Positions 1 through 9,190 of a stretch of 64,000 nucleotides of DNA are shown here, in pieces. Made by a program: the position numbers and the translations under genes. The notes below the pieces were generated by a model that had not been told where the DNA came from, did not search any database, and was given only the letters and a program-made list of their open reading frames with translations. Source of the DNA: Antedon mediterranea (Eukaryota; Echinodermata; Crinoidea; Comatulida; Antedonidae); NCBI RefSeq assembly GCF_964355755.1, contig NC_092678.1:23542365-23606364 (forward strand), given 5' to 3'. The number at the start of each line of letters is the position of its first letter. The stretch's first letter is position 1.

Positions 1-3000
1 AAGGTAAGCCCCTTTCACACATCTCTATGTTCTAAATAACCTCTGCTTCCTATCAGACACAGACAATTTCTAGCCTACAAGGTGTATTCACACTTGCTCC
101 GTTTTATGAACGCTGCTTTGGTAAATATTGAAAAAATCATGTAAAGAATTGAACAGTGGTGCACATTTATTTAGATTTTTTAAATAAACTCTGTCAAGTA
201 ACTCCAATAACATTTTTATGTTTGACAAAATCTTGAATCTGTTTTGGGTTTTATAACATTTTAAAAATTTATTTTGCTTCCGCAAGATTTGGATGAGTGT
301 GTTATCTCATCACCATGTCAACAGCGATGTATGAACACGTACGGATCGTATAGATGTTATTGTGAGCGGGGATATAGGACAAGAGAGGATGGAAGTTGTG
401 TGGATAATGACGAATGTAGTTTATTTGCTGGTAGAGGGCGCCTGTGTGGTGGTATTTGTTACAATACACTTGGATCATATGAATGTCGCTGCCCTCCTGG
501 TTATACTTTACAATCTGACCGTAGAACTTGTAAAGGTGAGATTTTTAAATTGTTAGGTAAAATATTAAATATTGTTTGGTTAATGTTACAGGCTATAAAT
601 GTTTCTACTTTTAAGAAACTGGATTTGTCAAGCTAGCCAAATACCACAACTTAATTTTTGACTAATTAATTGTTTTTTTTTAAGATCAAAATGAGTGTGA
701 TCTTGGTCTTGACAATTGTGGGTCTGAGCACACATGCTTCAACATTGGCGGAAGTTTCAAGTGTAATTATGTACAGTGTCCAAATTATTTCACTAAAGAT
801 AATAGGTAAGTTTTGCATGATGTGTGCTTGGCTCAAAGTAATCAAAAAACTAATGCTACTTTCAGAGGCTGTTAATTAAAATGTGATAAGTTTTCTTCTC
901 CGCCTCCTTCCCTTCATTCACCTTAAGCTCTGTCTACACTTGACAAAAGTGTGATGTACCCAAATATGGTAATGATGTTCATATATGGGCATATCACATA
1001 AAGTTTGATAGTGTAAAGAAAGCTTTAAACCTTGTCTTGAAACAAACATGTCACTACTTCAAACTGAAAACTATGTATTTACATCAATTGCTTTATTAAT
1101 GAGGAATTGTGTTGGTACTTGAAAACTGATTTGCCTTGCAAATTCAGAAGCTTACACACATCAGGGGGCACACCATACAAACGCTGGTGTTCTTTTGCTA
1201 GGCGATTTTGCTATTTTTTTCAAAATGAATTTAATAAGCTGATTTTTGTTCATTTTGTTGAGTGACATCTTTAATTGTTTTATACCTTTCAATAGTTATT
1301 AATTTGCTTGCCTGCAGACTGTCTTAATTTTCAAAGCATGTTTGGTGTGGTTTTTACTGTGATAATACTTTATTAACTTAAAAACAAAAACACAAAATAA
1401 TTGCTACATATCCCATCCAACAGTAACAATATAGCTAAATTATCTAATGCAGTAGAACCCCTCATTTGGGACACGCCTATTCAGGGGACATCCCTACCCC
1501 TCATTTGGGACACGCCTATTCAGGGGACATCCCTACCCCTCATTTGGGACACGCCTATTCAGGGGACATCCCTACCCCTCATTTGGGACACGCCTATTCA
1601 GGGGACATCCCTACCCCTCATTTGGGACACGCCTATTCAGGGGACATCCCTACCCCTCATTTGGGACACGCCTATTCAGGGGACATCCCTACCCCTCATT
1701 TGGGACACGCCTATTCAGGGAACATCCCTACCCCTCATTTGGGACACGCCTATTCAGGGGACATCCCTACCCCTCATTTGGGACACGCCTATTCAGGGGA
1801 CATCCCTACCCCTCATTTGGGACATGCCTATTCAGGGGACATCCCTACTCGTATTATGGGGATACCATTACCCCTATTCAGGGAACATCCCCTACCCCTA
1901 TTTAGGGAACATCCCCTACACCTATTCAGGGGACACCCCTACCCCTATTCAAGTGACACCCTTACCTCTATTCAAGGGACACCCCTACCCCTATTCAAGG
2001 GACACCCCTACCTCTATTCAAGCGACACCCCTACCCCTATTCAAGGGACACCCCTACCTCTATTCAAGCGACACCCCTACCCCTATTCAAGGGACACCCC
2101 TACCCCTATTTAAGGGACAGCCCCTACCCTTATTCAAGGGACACCCCTACCCCTATTCAGAGGACACTCCCTACTGAGGTAAAACCCCTACCCTTATTCT
2201 GGGGACCCTTTTCCTGCAAAATCACTGGTGGTTAATATATGTGTTACCTCTATGGCCAGCCTGTTATGCAAGGACACCTCTATAAGGTTACACTTTGTTG
2301 GGTCCCTAAGGTATCCCCCTTATACGGGTTTTACTGTAGTTTAAACTAATCTGTACACGCATATCATTTTGGTGTGAACACTGCAAAGGATTCAGTACAA
2401 ATGTGTTTTGAATAACATGGCTTGCATGATAGATTTCAACATTAACAAAAGGTCGCTTCATATAAGTAGTAGTCATTGGCAGAGAAATAACAAAACTGCA
2501 GCATCTAATCCCAGCAAGCTTACACACAAAGGTAAGAGTTGTTTTATTTAACGAGTATTAATAGCTGTGTCTACACTATCAAACTAATAATAAATCAAAA
2601 TATGGTAGTCATATGCCCAAATATGGTAAGTGATATGACATCATCATGTCCATATTTGGGCACATTACATAAAGTTTGATAGTGTAGGCAGAGCTTTTAT
2701 AGCTGTAATTCCTCCTTCAGTTCCTTTAGTAATACTGTATTTCCTAATAATAATATAATTCCTTCAGGCTCAAGTTTGATTTTCTTCAACCTATCATTCC
2801 TACCCTTAGTCTATAGATCACTTGCATGTTTTAACAGCAGGTTCGAAGAACTGTAATAATAATAATACAAATATTAGTAAATATTAATTTATTACTATTT
2901 TAAAGTAAATATTACATTATTATTAATTTTTTTTGTAACAATTTTACGAATTTGCCCTGAATTAACTTTCATACACATTTGATTTTTCTTAGTAAATGTA

Positions 3001-5227
3001 TCCGGCAGATTTGTGGTATTAATGACCCAGAATGCATCAGGCAACCAACATCCATCACTCACACCTACATCTCATGGTATTCCCTGCCTCAAGTACCGGC
3101 CATGGTGTACCGTTTGACAGCGACCCCGCAATCCGGTTACACGTACGAATTCACTCTTACGAAAGGCAATGAAAGAAATGAGTTCCAATTACGGTCGTTG
3201 TACAACGTCGGCACGCTGAATATGATTACGTCAATTCGTGGTCCGAGAGAAATCGAGTTGGAGTTGGAATTAAACATGTATTTTATGGGAACATTACGAG
3301 GAAGAAATATTGCTAAAATATTCCTTTATGTTTCAGAATATACTTATTAACAGGGTTAATTAAATAATGATAAAAAAAATTGTGGTAATATTAGCTGTAA
3401 AAACATAATGATATTATGTAAATATTTATTACATATTATATAGAAAATAAATATACGTTTAATTTTCTAGCTTGCTTACCAAAATTTATGAAACTTTTCT
3501 ACATTTTAAGCTGTGCATTTACCGGCAATAAAGCACTAGATCGAGTATATGTCCCTAGACCCCAAGAAAGGACTTAGGCCTAGGTTTGCTGCTTGGAGAG
3601 GCAAGGCAGCCACTCTGAATAGATAAGCACATTAAGACCATATGAAAACTTGAAATATGGGAATGAAGTTTAACAAAATGTACATTCAGAAATATCAGGA
3701 CCAGGTTGTATATTTAGCTTAAAGTTTAAAAAGCTTTATAATTATCATTGTTGTAGCTAAGATATCATTTATGTTTAAGTGTACCTGAGAATTTGAATAA
3801 ATGGTACTTTCACAGCCTGTTTGTTTTATGTTAATTTTGTCAGTTTTTGTTTAACAGTATTTACACATGCATCATTATTATCATCATCACTTTCACCATT
3901 CACCATTGTCACTACTTTCACTGTCATTACCAGTTACAGTAAGTATAGTACAGTTAGAATAAATACATTGCAGTTATAGTAAGTAAGTACAGTTAGAGTA
4001 AGTTCTCCTTATTGTCCTTGCTGTATTGTACAATGAATTTGTCCTATTGGCAAAAGATTTTATCTTATGTATAACAAGTATGTTGCAAGCTTTTTAATTA
4101 AAATTTGTTTTTATTTAAAATTAAAATGTTGTTGATGCCAGCATAAACAACATATTGTATTGTGTACAAAATTAATATTTTTACTAATACTATTTCATAA
4201 TTGTCTTTTTACATGTAGCGCTGGATATGGAGATGTTCAAAGATGTATGCGTAATCTTGCAGCCTGCCCTCAAGGTGACGTGTCGTGCCTCTTGAATAAA
4301 ACATCTGTCATTTCGTACAACTACCTGGCATTGCCGTCGATCCCAGCGCTACGACCTGGAAACCAAATTCGCCTTATCAGTATGCAGCCTACGTCGCTGT
4401 CCAGTACAAGTTCTGTGTTTTATCAAATTGTTTCTGGCAATGATCAAAGATATTTTGCTGTTATTAAAGCCGGAACCATAGGTTAGTTGTAGCAAAGTTA
4501 AACAAAAAAAATGTTAAAAAATGTTCTTTTCCCTAAGGAATAATTTAGTTCTTCTATTTGTCTTTGTATACTGCTTTAATTAATGTACAACACTTTGGTC
4601 TTTTTTTGGAAAAGCACTTTATAAATCAATATAGTCAAAATCAGTGTAGTATATAAGATTAGTTTTAAATTACACATCCAACAGCAAGTAGCTCGCCAAT
4701 TACAGGATAGATAAACTACATCTCATGCTTATAAACTCTCATAATAAGTCTCATTTGAGTCATGAGTTACAACCATGGTTCAGGATTGAACCCTGGACCT
4801 TGTAAGGCAAGCATGTTAAACACCAAGCTACCACTAATACTTAAAAAACATGGCACTAGGTCAGGATTGAACCTTGGATTGGAAGGCAACAGCTAACACT
4901 ACTGTTATTCCTTTAAATCAAACTTTATGTGAACAAAAAATGTGATGTGCCCATATATGGATATGATGATGTCATATCACTACCATATTTGGGCACATCA
5001 CACTTTTTTTGTCATATGAAGTTTGATAGTGTAGACAGAGCTTAAGATATCAACCAATCAATAATTTTTTTTCTGTTTCAGGAACACTGTATCTTGTAAA
5101 AGCAGTTGAAGGTCCATACGAAACGGAAATAAAACTAGAAATGAGTACATACAACCGAGCGATGGCGCTAATTTATCGATCCATTGCCGTTATCAGTATT
5201 CACGTCTCCGAGTATGATTTCATGTGA
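1..5227 (+). CDS. FBLN1: Fibulin-1-like gene, 3' part, with two alternative C-termini
   Basis: Fibulins are secreted glycoproteins of basement membranes and elastic matrix, built from tandem calcium-binding EGF modules and a C-terminal fibulin domain. Seen here: the end of an upstream exon (1-3, AAG before GTAAGC), an exon with two EGF modules (287-535), an exon with the last EGF module (685-805), then two competing terminal exon sets, 2993-3350 and 4219-4481 joined to 5082-5227. Both sets accept the same phase-2 splice from 805, where leftover AG plus T or C gives Ser. Each ends in a fibulin-type tail with a VSEY motif. This mirrors the fibulin-1 C and D variants. The 5' end, with signal peptide, anaphylatoxin modules and most EGF repeats, lies before the window. 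Family assignment is firm. Fibulin-1 rather than fibulin-2 rests on the two C-termini and on the neighbours. Confidence 0.88.
287..535 (+). CDS. FBLN1: Fibulin exon: two calcium-binding EGF modules
   Basis: The exon runs from acceptor CGCAAG to donor G|GTGAG, phase 1 at both ends, so EGF exons can be added or skipped in frame. It encodes two six-cysteine modules that open with DLDEC and DNDEC, the calcium-binding signature, and contain GSYRCYC and GSYECRCPPGY. Confidence 0.9.
685..805 (+). CDS. FBLN1: Fibulin exon: last EGF module
   Basis: The exon begins after a pyrimidine-rich acceptor and ends at AATAG|GTAAG, phase 2. It encodes DQNEC, CFNIGGSFKC and a final CPNYF stretch, matching the last EGF module of fibulin-1 just before the variable C-terminus. 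Confidence 0.9.
923..1028. mobile_element. MITE family A, copy 1
   Basis: A foldback element with ends AAGCTCTGTCTACACT and AGTTTGATAGTGTA..AGCTTTA and an internal ATATGGGCATATCAC core. Similar copies recur near 2.6, 5.0, 13.6, 13.8, 14.3, 18.8, 24.2 and 35.6 kb. It lies in the long fibulin intron before the first alternative terminal exon. Confidence 0.75.
1459..1850. repeat. 39-bp minisatellite, about ten near-identical copies
   Basis: The TCATTTGGGACACGCCTATT block recurs every 39 bp at 1462, 1501, 1540, 1579, 1618, 1657, 1696, 1735, 1774 and 1813 with very few changes. Because 39 is divisible by three it makes long open frames in more than one phase, which are not genes. Confidence 0.95.
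1851..2175. repeat. Degenerate 23-bp minisatellite continuing the 39-bp array
   Basis: Units such as TATTCAAGGGACACCCCTAC recur at about 23 bp with substitutions. They share TATTCAGGGGACA with the 39-bp unit, so one array probably derived from the other. Confidence 0.85.
2558..2700. mobile_element. MITE family A, copy 2
   Basis: TAGCTGTGTCTACACTATCA at the left and AAAGTTTGATAGTGTAGGCA..GCTTTTA at the right form long inverted ends around GTCATATGCCCAAATATGG and CATATTTGGGCACATTAC. It lies in the fibulin intron. Confidence 0.8.
2993..3350 (+). CDS. FBLN1: Fibulin alternative terminal exon, C-variant-like
   Basis: A single exon starting after TTTTTCTTAG and ending at TAA 3348-3350, about 118 residues. 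It encodes a fibulin-type domain: CGINDPEC, ITHTYIS, an IRGPREIELELELN strand and a final FLYVSEYTY. The NDxxC, ITHT and RNxxxxxxxVSEY spacing resembles the human fibulin-1C tail. A polyadenylation signal AATAAA follows at 3446-3451, consistent with a separate 3' end. Confidence 0.85.
3446..3451 (+). terminator. Polyadenylation signal for the C-type fibulin transcript
   Basis: A canonical AATAAA lies 96 bp after the stop codon of the first terminal exon, in an AT-rich stretch. Use is inferred from position. Confidence 0.5.
4219..4481 (+). CDS. FBLN1: Fibulin alternative terminal region, D-variant-like, first exon
   Basis: The exon starts after TTTACATGTAG and ends ATAG|GTTAGT, phase 1. It encodes RCMRNLAACPQGDVSC, a YNYLALPSIPAL stretch and IVSGNDQRYFAVIK, the first two thirds of a second fibulin-type domain. 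It competes with 2993-3350 for the donor at 805. Assignment to the D type is by position and by being split, and is less sure than the domain itself. Confidence 0.82.
4752..4890 (-). mobile_element. tRNA-derived SINE-like remnant
   Basis: On the - strand, TGGTAGCTTGGTGTTTAACA resembles a polymerase III A box and GGGTTCAATCC an intact B box. The segment between resembles a tRNA anticodon arm. A second decayed B-box piece (AGGATTGAACC) follows at 4862. A folded functional tRNA is unlikely because the acceptor stem does not pair. It lies between the two D-type fibulin exons. Confidence 0.45.
4912..5044. mobile_element. MITE family A, copy 3
   Basis: ATCAAACTTTATGTGAACAA and GAAGTTTGATAGTGTAGACA with AGAGCTTAAG at the right end; the core reads CCCATATATGGATATGATGA. 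It sits about 40 bp before the acceptor of the last fibulin exon. Confidence 0.8.
5082..5227 (+). CDS. FBLN1: Fibulin alternative terminal region, D-variant-like, last exon
   Basis: The exon follows TTTCTGTTTCAG and joins 4481 to restore a Gly codon. It encodes TLYLVKAVEGPYETEIKLEM and ends with ISIHVSEYDFM before TGA at 5225-5227, closing the domain with the same VSEY signature as the other variant. Confidence 0.83.
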
Positions 5228-6745
5228 TGGAATTAAACGGCAAATCAAATTCTTCATTGTAAATTAGAAACCTATCTGGAGACTCCACCAGAATGTCTCT
5301 TGAATTGTATATTCATGTATGTAAATATGTTCAATTTAAAGGAATGCTTTTATGATGCGTTTGAGACTGAGGGTCAACTTTTGGGTGAAAAAGTTACACT
5401 ATGACATGAGTGTAAACATGACTTTCAATTACATGGGTGTGACAGCAAGCCTTTATTTTCCTGTTGCTGTATACTAGATGGAATAGAAGTTATGGCCAAT
5501 TCAATTACTTGTTGAATGGCTCAGCTTTCTTAATATTTGAAAATATTGATTCTATTCTTAAAATGAATTCAGTTTTAATTTCTATTATTATGTATAAAAA
5601 ATATACTTATGATATACTTATGGTGCCCAATTACTAGCTCATTATGCAAGATTGCAAGAGATTACTAGTAGTAGCCCATTTCGGTAAGAGATTACTAGTA
5701 GTAGCCCATTTCGGTAAGAGATTACTAGTTGTAGCCCATCTTGGCAAGAGATTACTAGTAGTAGCCCATGTCGTCAAGAGATTACTAGTAGTAGCCCATT
5801 TTGGTTAGAGATTACTAGTTGTAGCCCATCTTGGCAAGAGATTACTAGTAGTAGCCCATGTCGTCAAGAGATTACTAGTAGTAGCCCATTTCGGTAAGAG
5901 ATTACTAGTAGTAGCCCATCTCGGCAATAGATTACTAGTGTAGCAGCCCATGTCGTCAAGAGATTACTAGTATTAGACCATGGCGGCCCAAGATTTACTA
6001 GTATTAGCCCACCGCTCAAGATTTTAGTAATTCCTTCTTGGCACAAGATTCCTGATTCATGGCAGATCAGAGAGCTGCATCTAAATGACCAGCACACTGC
6101 ATTCTTTTTCCTGGACACATATAGTAATCAAATCCTTCACTTAGAAGATGTCATCTCAATTTTGTAGTATATTTCAATTTTATATTAACAGCATGCACAG
6201 TGATTTGTAGGTGGTCAATTACTCCGATTATATACAAACAATTACCAAAGTATTTGCGCTAACTATTGTATCACATTGTTGTAAAAAAAACAGGTAAATT
6301 ATTAAAACATGGCATGAGAATTTACAGATAAAGAAATATGCCTTTGTGTATTATGTGATGTTGTTGAAAGACTGTGGAATCTGGTGTTGACAGCTATATT
6401 AAGGGTGAAAAAAAACACATTGTCTTAAGTTTATTTTCATACATCATTTATTATTTTTTCATGATTTTTTTTCATCTATTTCATTGCAAAATGGACAAGT
6501 AACTATAGTGTACTGTATTAGGTTTGGAGTGGTTGAACCAGTTATACTGTAGTAGAAGATATGTTAAAGAACCAGCCCTCATTCTCATGCATTCTAAGAG
6601 AAACCTCTTGTAAAATAGAGAAACATTTTACTAATGATGATATTCACACTAACCTCAATACTATTTGGTAATTCATAATTGACTAGCTAGATCTTTAATT
6701 TCAAAATGTATTGATTTAATTTTTTGTTCAAATTATTAAACATTC
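5228..6745. other. Region between fibulin and HSD17B10 (convergent genes)
   Basis: The 3' ends of the two genes face each other here. The stretch contains presumed 3' untranslated sequence and one minisatellite. On the - strand, two AATAAA signals (TTTATT at about 6429 and 6446) could end HSD17B10. I see no gene. Confidence 0.6.
5655..6010. repeat. 30-bp minisatellite, about twelve copies
   Basis: AAGAGATTACTAGTAGTAGC followed by CCATTTCGGT recurs every 30 bp with variant ends (TCGGT, TTGGC, GTCGTC) and decays to the right. There are no unique spacers, so it is not a CRISPR array. Confidence 0.92.
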
Positions 6746-6936
6746 TCAAGGCTGCATACGTAACGCTCCGTCGAGTCGTACAACTTCTCCATTCATCATT
6801 GGATTAGCTACTATACTCTCTACCAGGTGTGCATATTCCTCAGGGCTACCAAAGCGGCTAGGAAAGGGTACAGTATGTCCAAGAAACATTCGCACCTTCT
6901 CCGGAAGACTTGCTAACAAGGGGGTATCAAATAATC
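6746..6936 (-). CDS. HSD17B10: HSD17B10 exon 5 (C-terminus)
   Basis: Begins after an acceptor with a poly-T tract and encodes [31 protein letters not shown] and [16 protein letters not shown]. The stop TGA is at 6746-6748. Confidence 0.95.
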
Positions 6937-8767
6937 CTGAAAAAAAAAAAATTCATTCTGGTCTTTGCTATTGTGATTTTAACTTTTTAGATTTTTCATT
7001 CATAGCATGTTTAGCTTAGAGCTATTACTTTGGAAAAGTTACTGTATTACAATATACCACAATAAATAAATTCATTAGTGACCTGGTCAATAAAATAATC
7101 ACAAAAAATGAATTTGGTACTGCAACCTTTGACCTTACCTGGAGCTATAGTGTTAACTCGTATCCCCTGCATTGCCAGATCCCTAGCAATTGGTAGAGTC
7201 ATTCCAACAATAGCACCCTTAGAGGCCGAGTAAGCCGCCTGTCCCATCTGACCATCGTACGCCGCTACACTCGCTGTGTTCACTATAACACCGCGTAACC
7301 CATCAGCATCTGGTTCATTTTTACCCATTTCACCAACGACCAAACGAATAACATTGAAGGAGCCTGCTGCGTTCACCTACGAAGAAACATAAGGCCCAAT
7401 TTACACAGACGAGCGGTAACGGTCAGCGGAAAACTGTAGCTTTCCCCACATAGAATCTATATCTATCCTGAGCGGAAACCGCCTGTCCGCTTTGCGTTAT
7501 TTGTAAATGGTCATAATGAATAACATAGATTCTATATTTTTAATACCATTAGTACTGCCCGTCTGTGAAAATTGGCATTTAGAGGTGTTTTAAACCTGTG
7601 TTTTTACATATTACTTTACATACATACTGTATCTCATGTTCTGAAGTTACAGATAAAATAATTTGACATGAATGGTTCTTTTGATCAAGAACGGAGGTAT
7701 TTGTTAACTGAATATTTTGAATATATACCAGTAAAACCCGTTGGAACTCATCCAATGGATGTGCTCTGTCTTTTCTAAAATTGTATGTCTTCACTGCGAT
7801 ACCAATACCAGCGCAGTTAACTGCAATGTCAACCTTTCCAAATGAACTCTTTGCTAAGGCAATGGCATTCTTCACGTCATCTTCTGATGTTACCTGAAAA
7901 TAAAAAGAAAGATCATTTTTCAAAAGCATCAGAAAGAAATTTTATTGAGTGACCTCTTCAGTCAAAGACTGGTCTCCCACAGGGCCCAGTTATGATAAGT
8001 GGATGTGATGTACTAGTAGTACACCGGGGTAATAATTCAGGAAAATAAGCTGATGATATTTCTTGAGACTAAATGATTCTTTTGACCGAATCTTTATTTT
8101 ATAATTGATTGATACATACATCTGCAGCAGCGAATCTACAGTTCTCTCCTAGTTCTTCAGCAATTTCTTTGCCAGGTGAGTTAGGCAGGTCAGCAATCAC
8201 AACTTGAGCACCTTGACGGACAAGTCTGGTAGCTGTTCCCTTACCAAGACCCGATGCCCCGCCAGTCACAAGGCCAACCAAACCCTACAACAAAAGGAAA
8301 TTGTTATTTATTAATATTTATATTTTATTTTTATAGAATATTTTATTTTATATTCAATGGCAAATTTCTGGTTGTTTAGACGCTGACAAGTTATAAATAA
8401 AAGCTTATAAGATCACGATTTGAGCTACTATACTACCTACCTTACTTGATAGCCTGGTCAGGCGCGCAGCCTATTATAGTAGCTCTAGATAGGGCTACTA
8501 CTACAGAACAGAGCTTATTAGGCCTACTAGATAGAAGATTAGATTGCCCTAGGGCCAAAAAGAAAGTAGGCCTAGGTTAGGGCTAGCCTAGGCCTGGCCC
8601 TAGTAGTAGGCCCCTAGCCTACTAGCCTCTTGTTTTATGCCTATAAAATAAAAAGCCATCATATAGCTTTTAATATAGGGCTAGGCCTACTACTAGTGTA
8701 CTTTTTAATAGAAATGTATATTTTACAATGCAAATTGTTTTACCTTCATTGATCTTATTGATGACAT
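6746..8767 (-). CDS. HSD17B10: 3-hydroxyacyl-CoA dehydrogenase type 2 (HSD17B10), complete
   Basis: This mitochondrial NAD-dependent short-chain dehydrogenase oxidises 3-hydroxyacyl-CoAs in isoleucine and short-chain fatty acid breakdown. In other animals it is also a subunit of the mitochondrial RNase P complex. Five exons (8744-8767, 8120-8284, 7729-7893, 7139-7376, 6746-6936) total 783 nt, 260 residues plus stop, against 261 in human. Seen in order: NAD site TGGASGLG at residues 15-22, the NAD-selecting Asp40 in ADLPN, the NCAG motif, catalytic Ser154 in NTASVAA, Tyr167 and Lys171 in YSASK, and a C-terminus ending [10 protein letters not shown] as in vertebrates. Each catalytic residue is one position earlier than in human. 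The gene is head to head with ataxin-10. Confidence is high. Confidence 0.95.
7139..7376 (-). CDS. HSD17B10: HSD17B10 exon 4 (catalytic)
   Basis: Starts [13 protein letters not shown] and carries NTASVAA and [20 protein letters not shown], the catalytic Ser, Tyr and Lys. It ends at IAP plus one base of Gly, GCTCCAG|GTAAGG. Confidence 0.95.
7729..7893 (-). CDS. HSD17B10: HSD17B10 exon 3
   Basis: 55 codons, phase 0 at both ends, beginning VTSEDDV. It encodes [19 protein letters not shown] and ends FQRVLL at donor CTG|GTATAT. The last residue is Leu where human has Asp. Confidence 0.92.
7951..8034 (-). mobile_element. SINE tail fragment
   Basis: GTGACCTCTTCAGTCAAAGA, CTGGTCTCCCACAGGGCCCA and TAGTACACCGGGGTAA are the reverse complement of the tail of the SINE at 21787-22112. 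It is a truncated copy in HSD17B10 intron 2. Confidence 0.8.
8120..8284 (-). CDS. HSD17B10: HSD17B10 exon 2 (NAD-binding)
   Basis: 55 codons, phase 0 at both ends. It encodes [14 protein letters not shown], then [11 protein letters not shown] and CRFAAAD, ending GAT|GTATGT. Confidence 0.93.
8430..8705. repeat. CTAG/AGGCCT-rich low-complexity tract
   Basis: Dense TAGGCCTA, CCTAGG and CTAGAT words fill HSD17B10 intron 1. A matching tract lies in ataxin-10 intron 1 (9236-9510), so the shared promoter is flanked by both. There is no regular period. Confidence 0.7.
8744..8767 (-). CDS. HSD17B10: HSD17B10 exon 1 (start codon)
   Basis: ATG at 8767-8765 opens MSSIRSMK and stops at donor AAG|GTAAAA in phase 0. 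The human protein has the same split, a short presequence ending in Lys just before Gly-Leu-Val. At only eight codons it is supported by the matching phase and position. Confidence 0.8.
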
Positions 8768-9104
8768 TATAGAAATAGCAGAAATACTAGGTATAAGTAG
8801 GCTTAACTGAAGTGGAGAAAACGCTTCCAAGCAGGTTACTGAAGCATGGTTTTTTAGGGTAGGCATTTAAATGACCTGACCTAAAGTTTTAACCAATCAT
8901 ATGATTGCTCATTTGTAACAACCTATCAGCACAAAGCTCTTATTTGTGTGATCCCGGTGCGAGCATAAACAACACAATTTCACAACATCCGGCCCTTTTC
9001 CACATGTCACACGATAAAAGATGACCATGAGGAGAGAGAGATAGATGACAGACGAATAAATAGGGCTTAGAAATGTATAAATAGTTGACAAATTCTTGTT
9101 TAAC
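8768..9104. promoter_or_regulatory. Putative bidirectional promoter of HSD17B10 and ataxin-10
   Basis: 337 bp separate the two opposed start codons, so both transcripts must start here. Visible sites are a CCAAT box at 8893-8897, ACATCCGG at 8985-8992 (an ETS/GABP-like core on the other strand) and CACATGTC, an E-box, near 9001. No TATA box is obvious. ETS and CCAAT sites are typical of divergent housekeeping promoters. Activity is inferred. Confidence 0.65.
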
Positions 9105-9190
9105 ATGGAAAAAATCAGCCACAAAACAAAGCACGAGTTGCTGGAAACACTCAAGAACATGACAGATAACTTTAAAGAATTAAAAAACAG
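9105..9190 (+). CDS. ATXN10: ATXN10 exon 1
   Basis: The first ATG after the shared promoter opens MEKISHKTKHELLETLKNMT and ends AACAG|GTTAAT, phase 2. The start is chosen because it is in frame with exon 2 and the total length matches the family. Confidence 0.82.

Larger units (their letters stand above)
1450..2336. mobile_element. MITE-like element swollen by an internal minisatellite
   Basis: The ends form an imperfect inverted repeat, CAGTAGAACCC at 1450 and GGGTTTTACTG ending at 2336. The inside is almost wholly tandem repeat. The 3' part (2268-2336, CACCTCTATAAGGTTACACTTTG and onward) is repeated in a much shorter relative at 17777-17907 that lacks the array, which supports one element family with an expanded core. 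The fibulin intron around it holds no coding sequence. Confidence 0.6.

Noticed and set aside
1401-2177. Long open frames of 215 and 258 codons
   Set aside because: They translate a 39-bp tandem repeat whose period is a multiple of three, in two phases at once; no independent coding signal.
5655-6010. Possible CRISPR array (30-bp direct repeats)
   Set aside because: Repeats abut without unique spacers, and the genome is animal; it is a minisatellite. The same applies to the 36-bp array at 39.7 kb.
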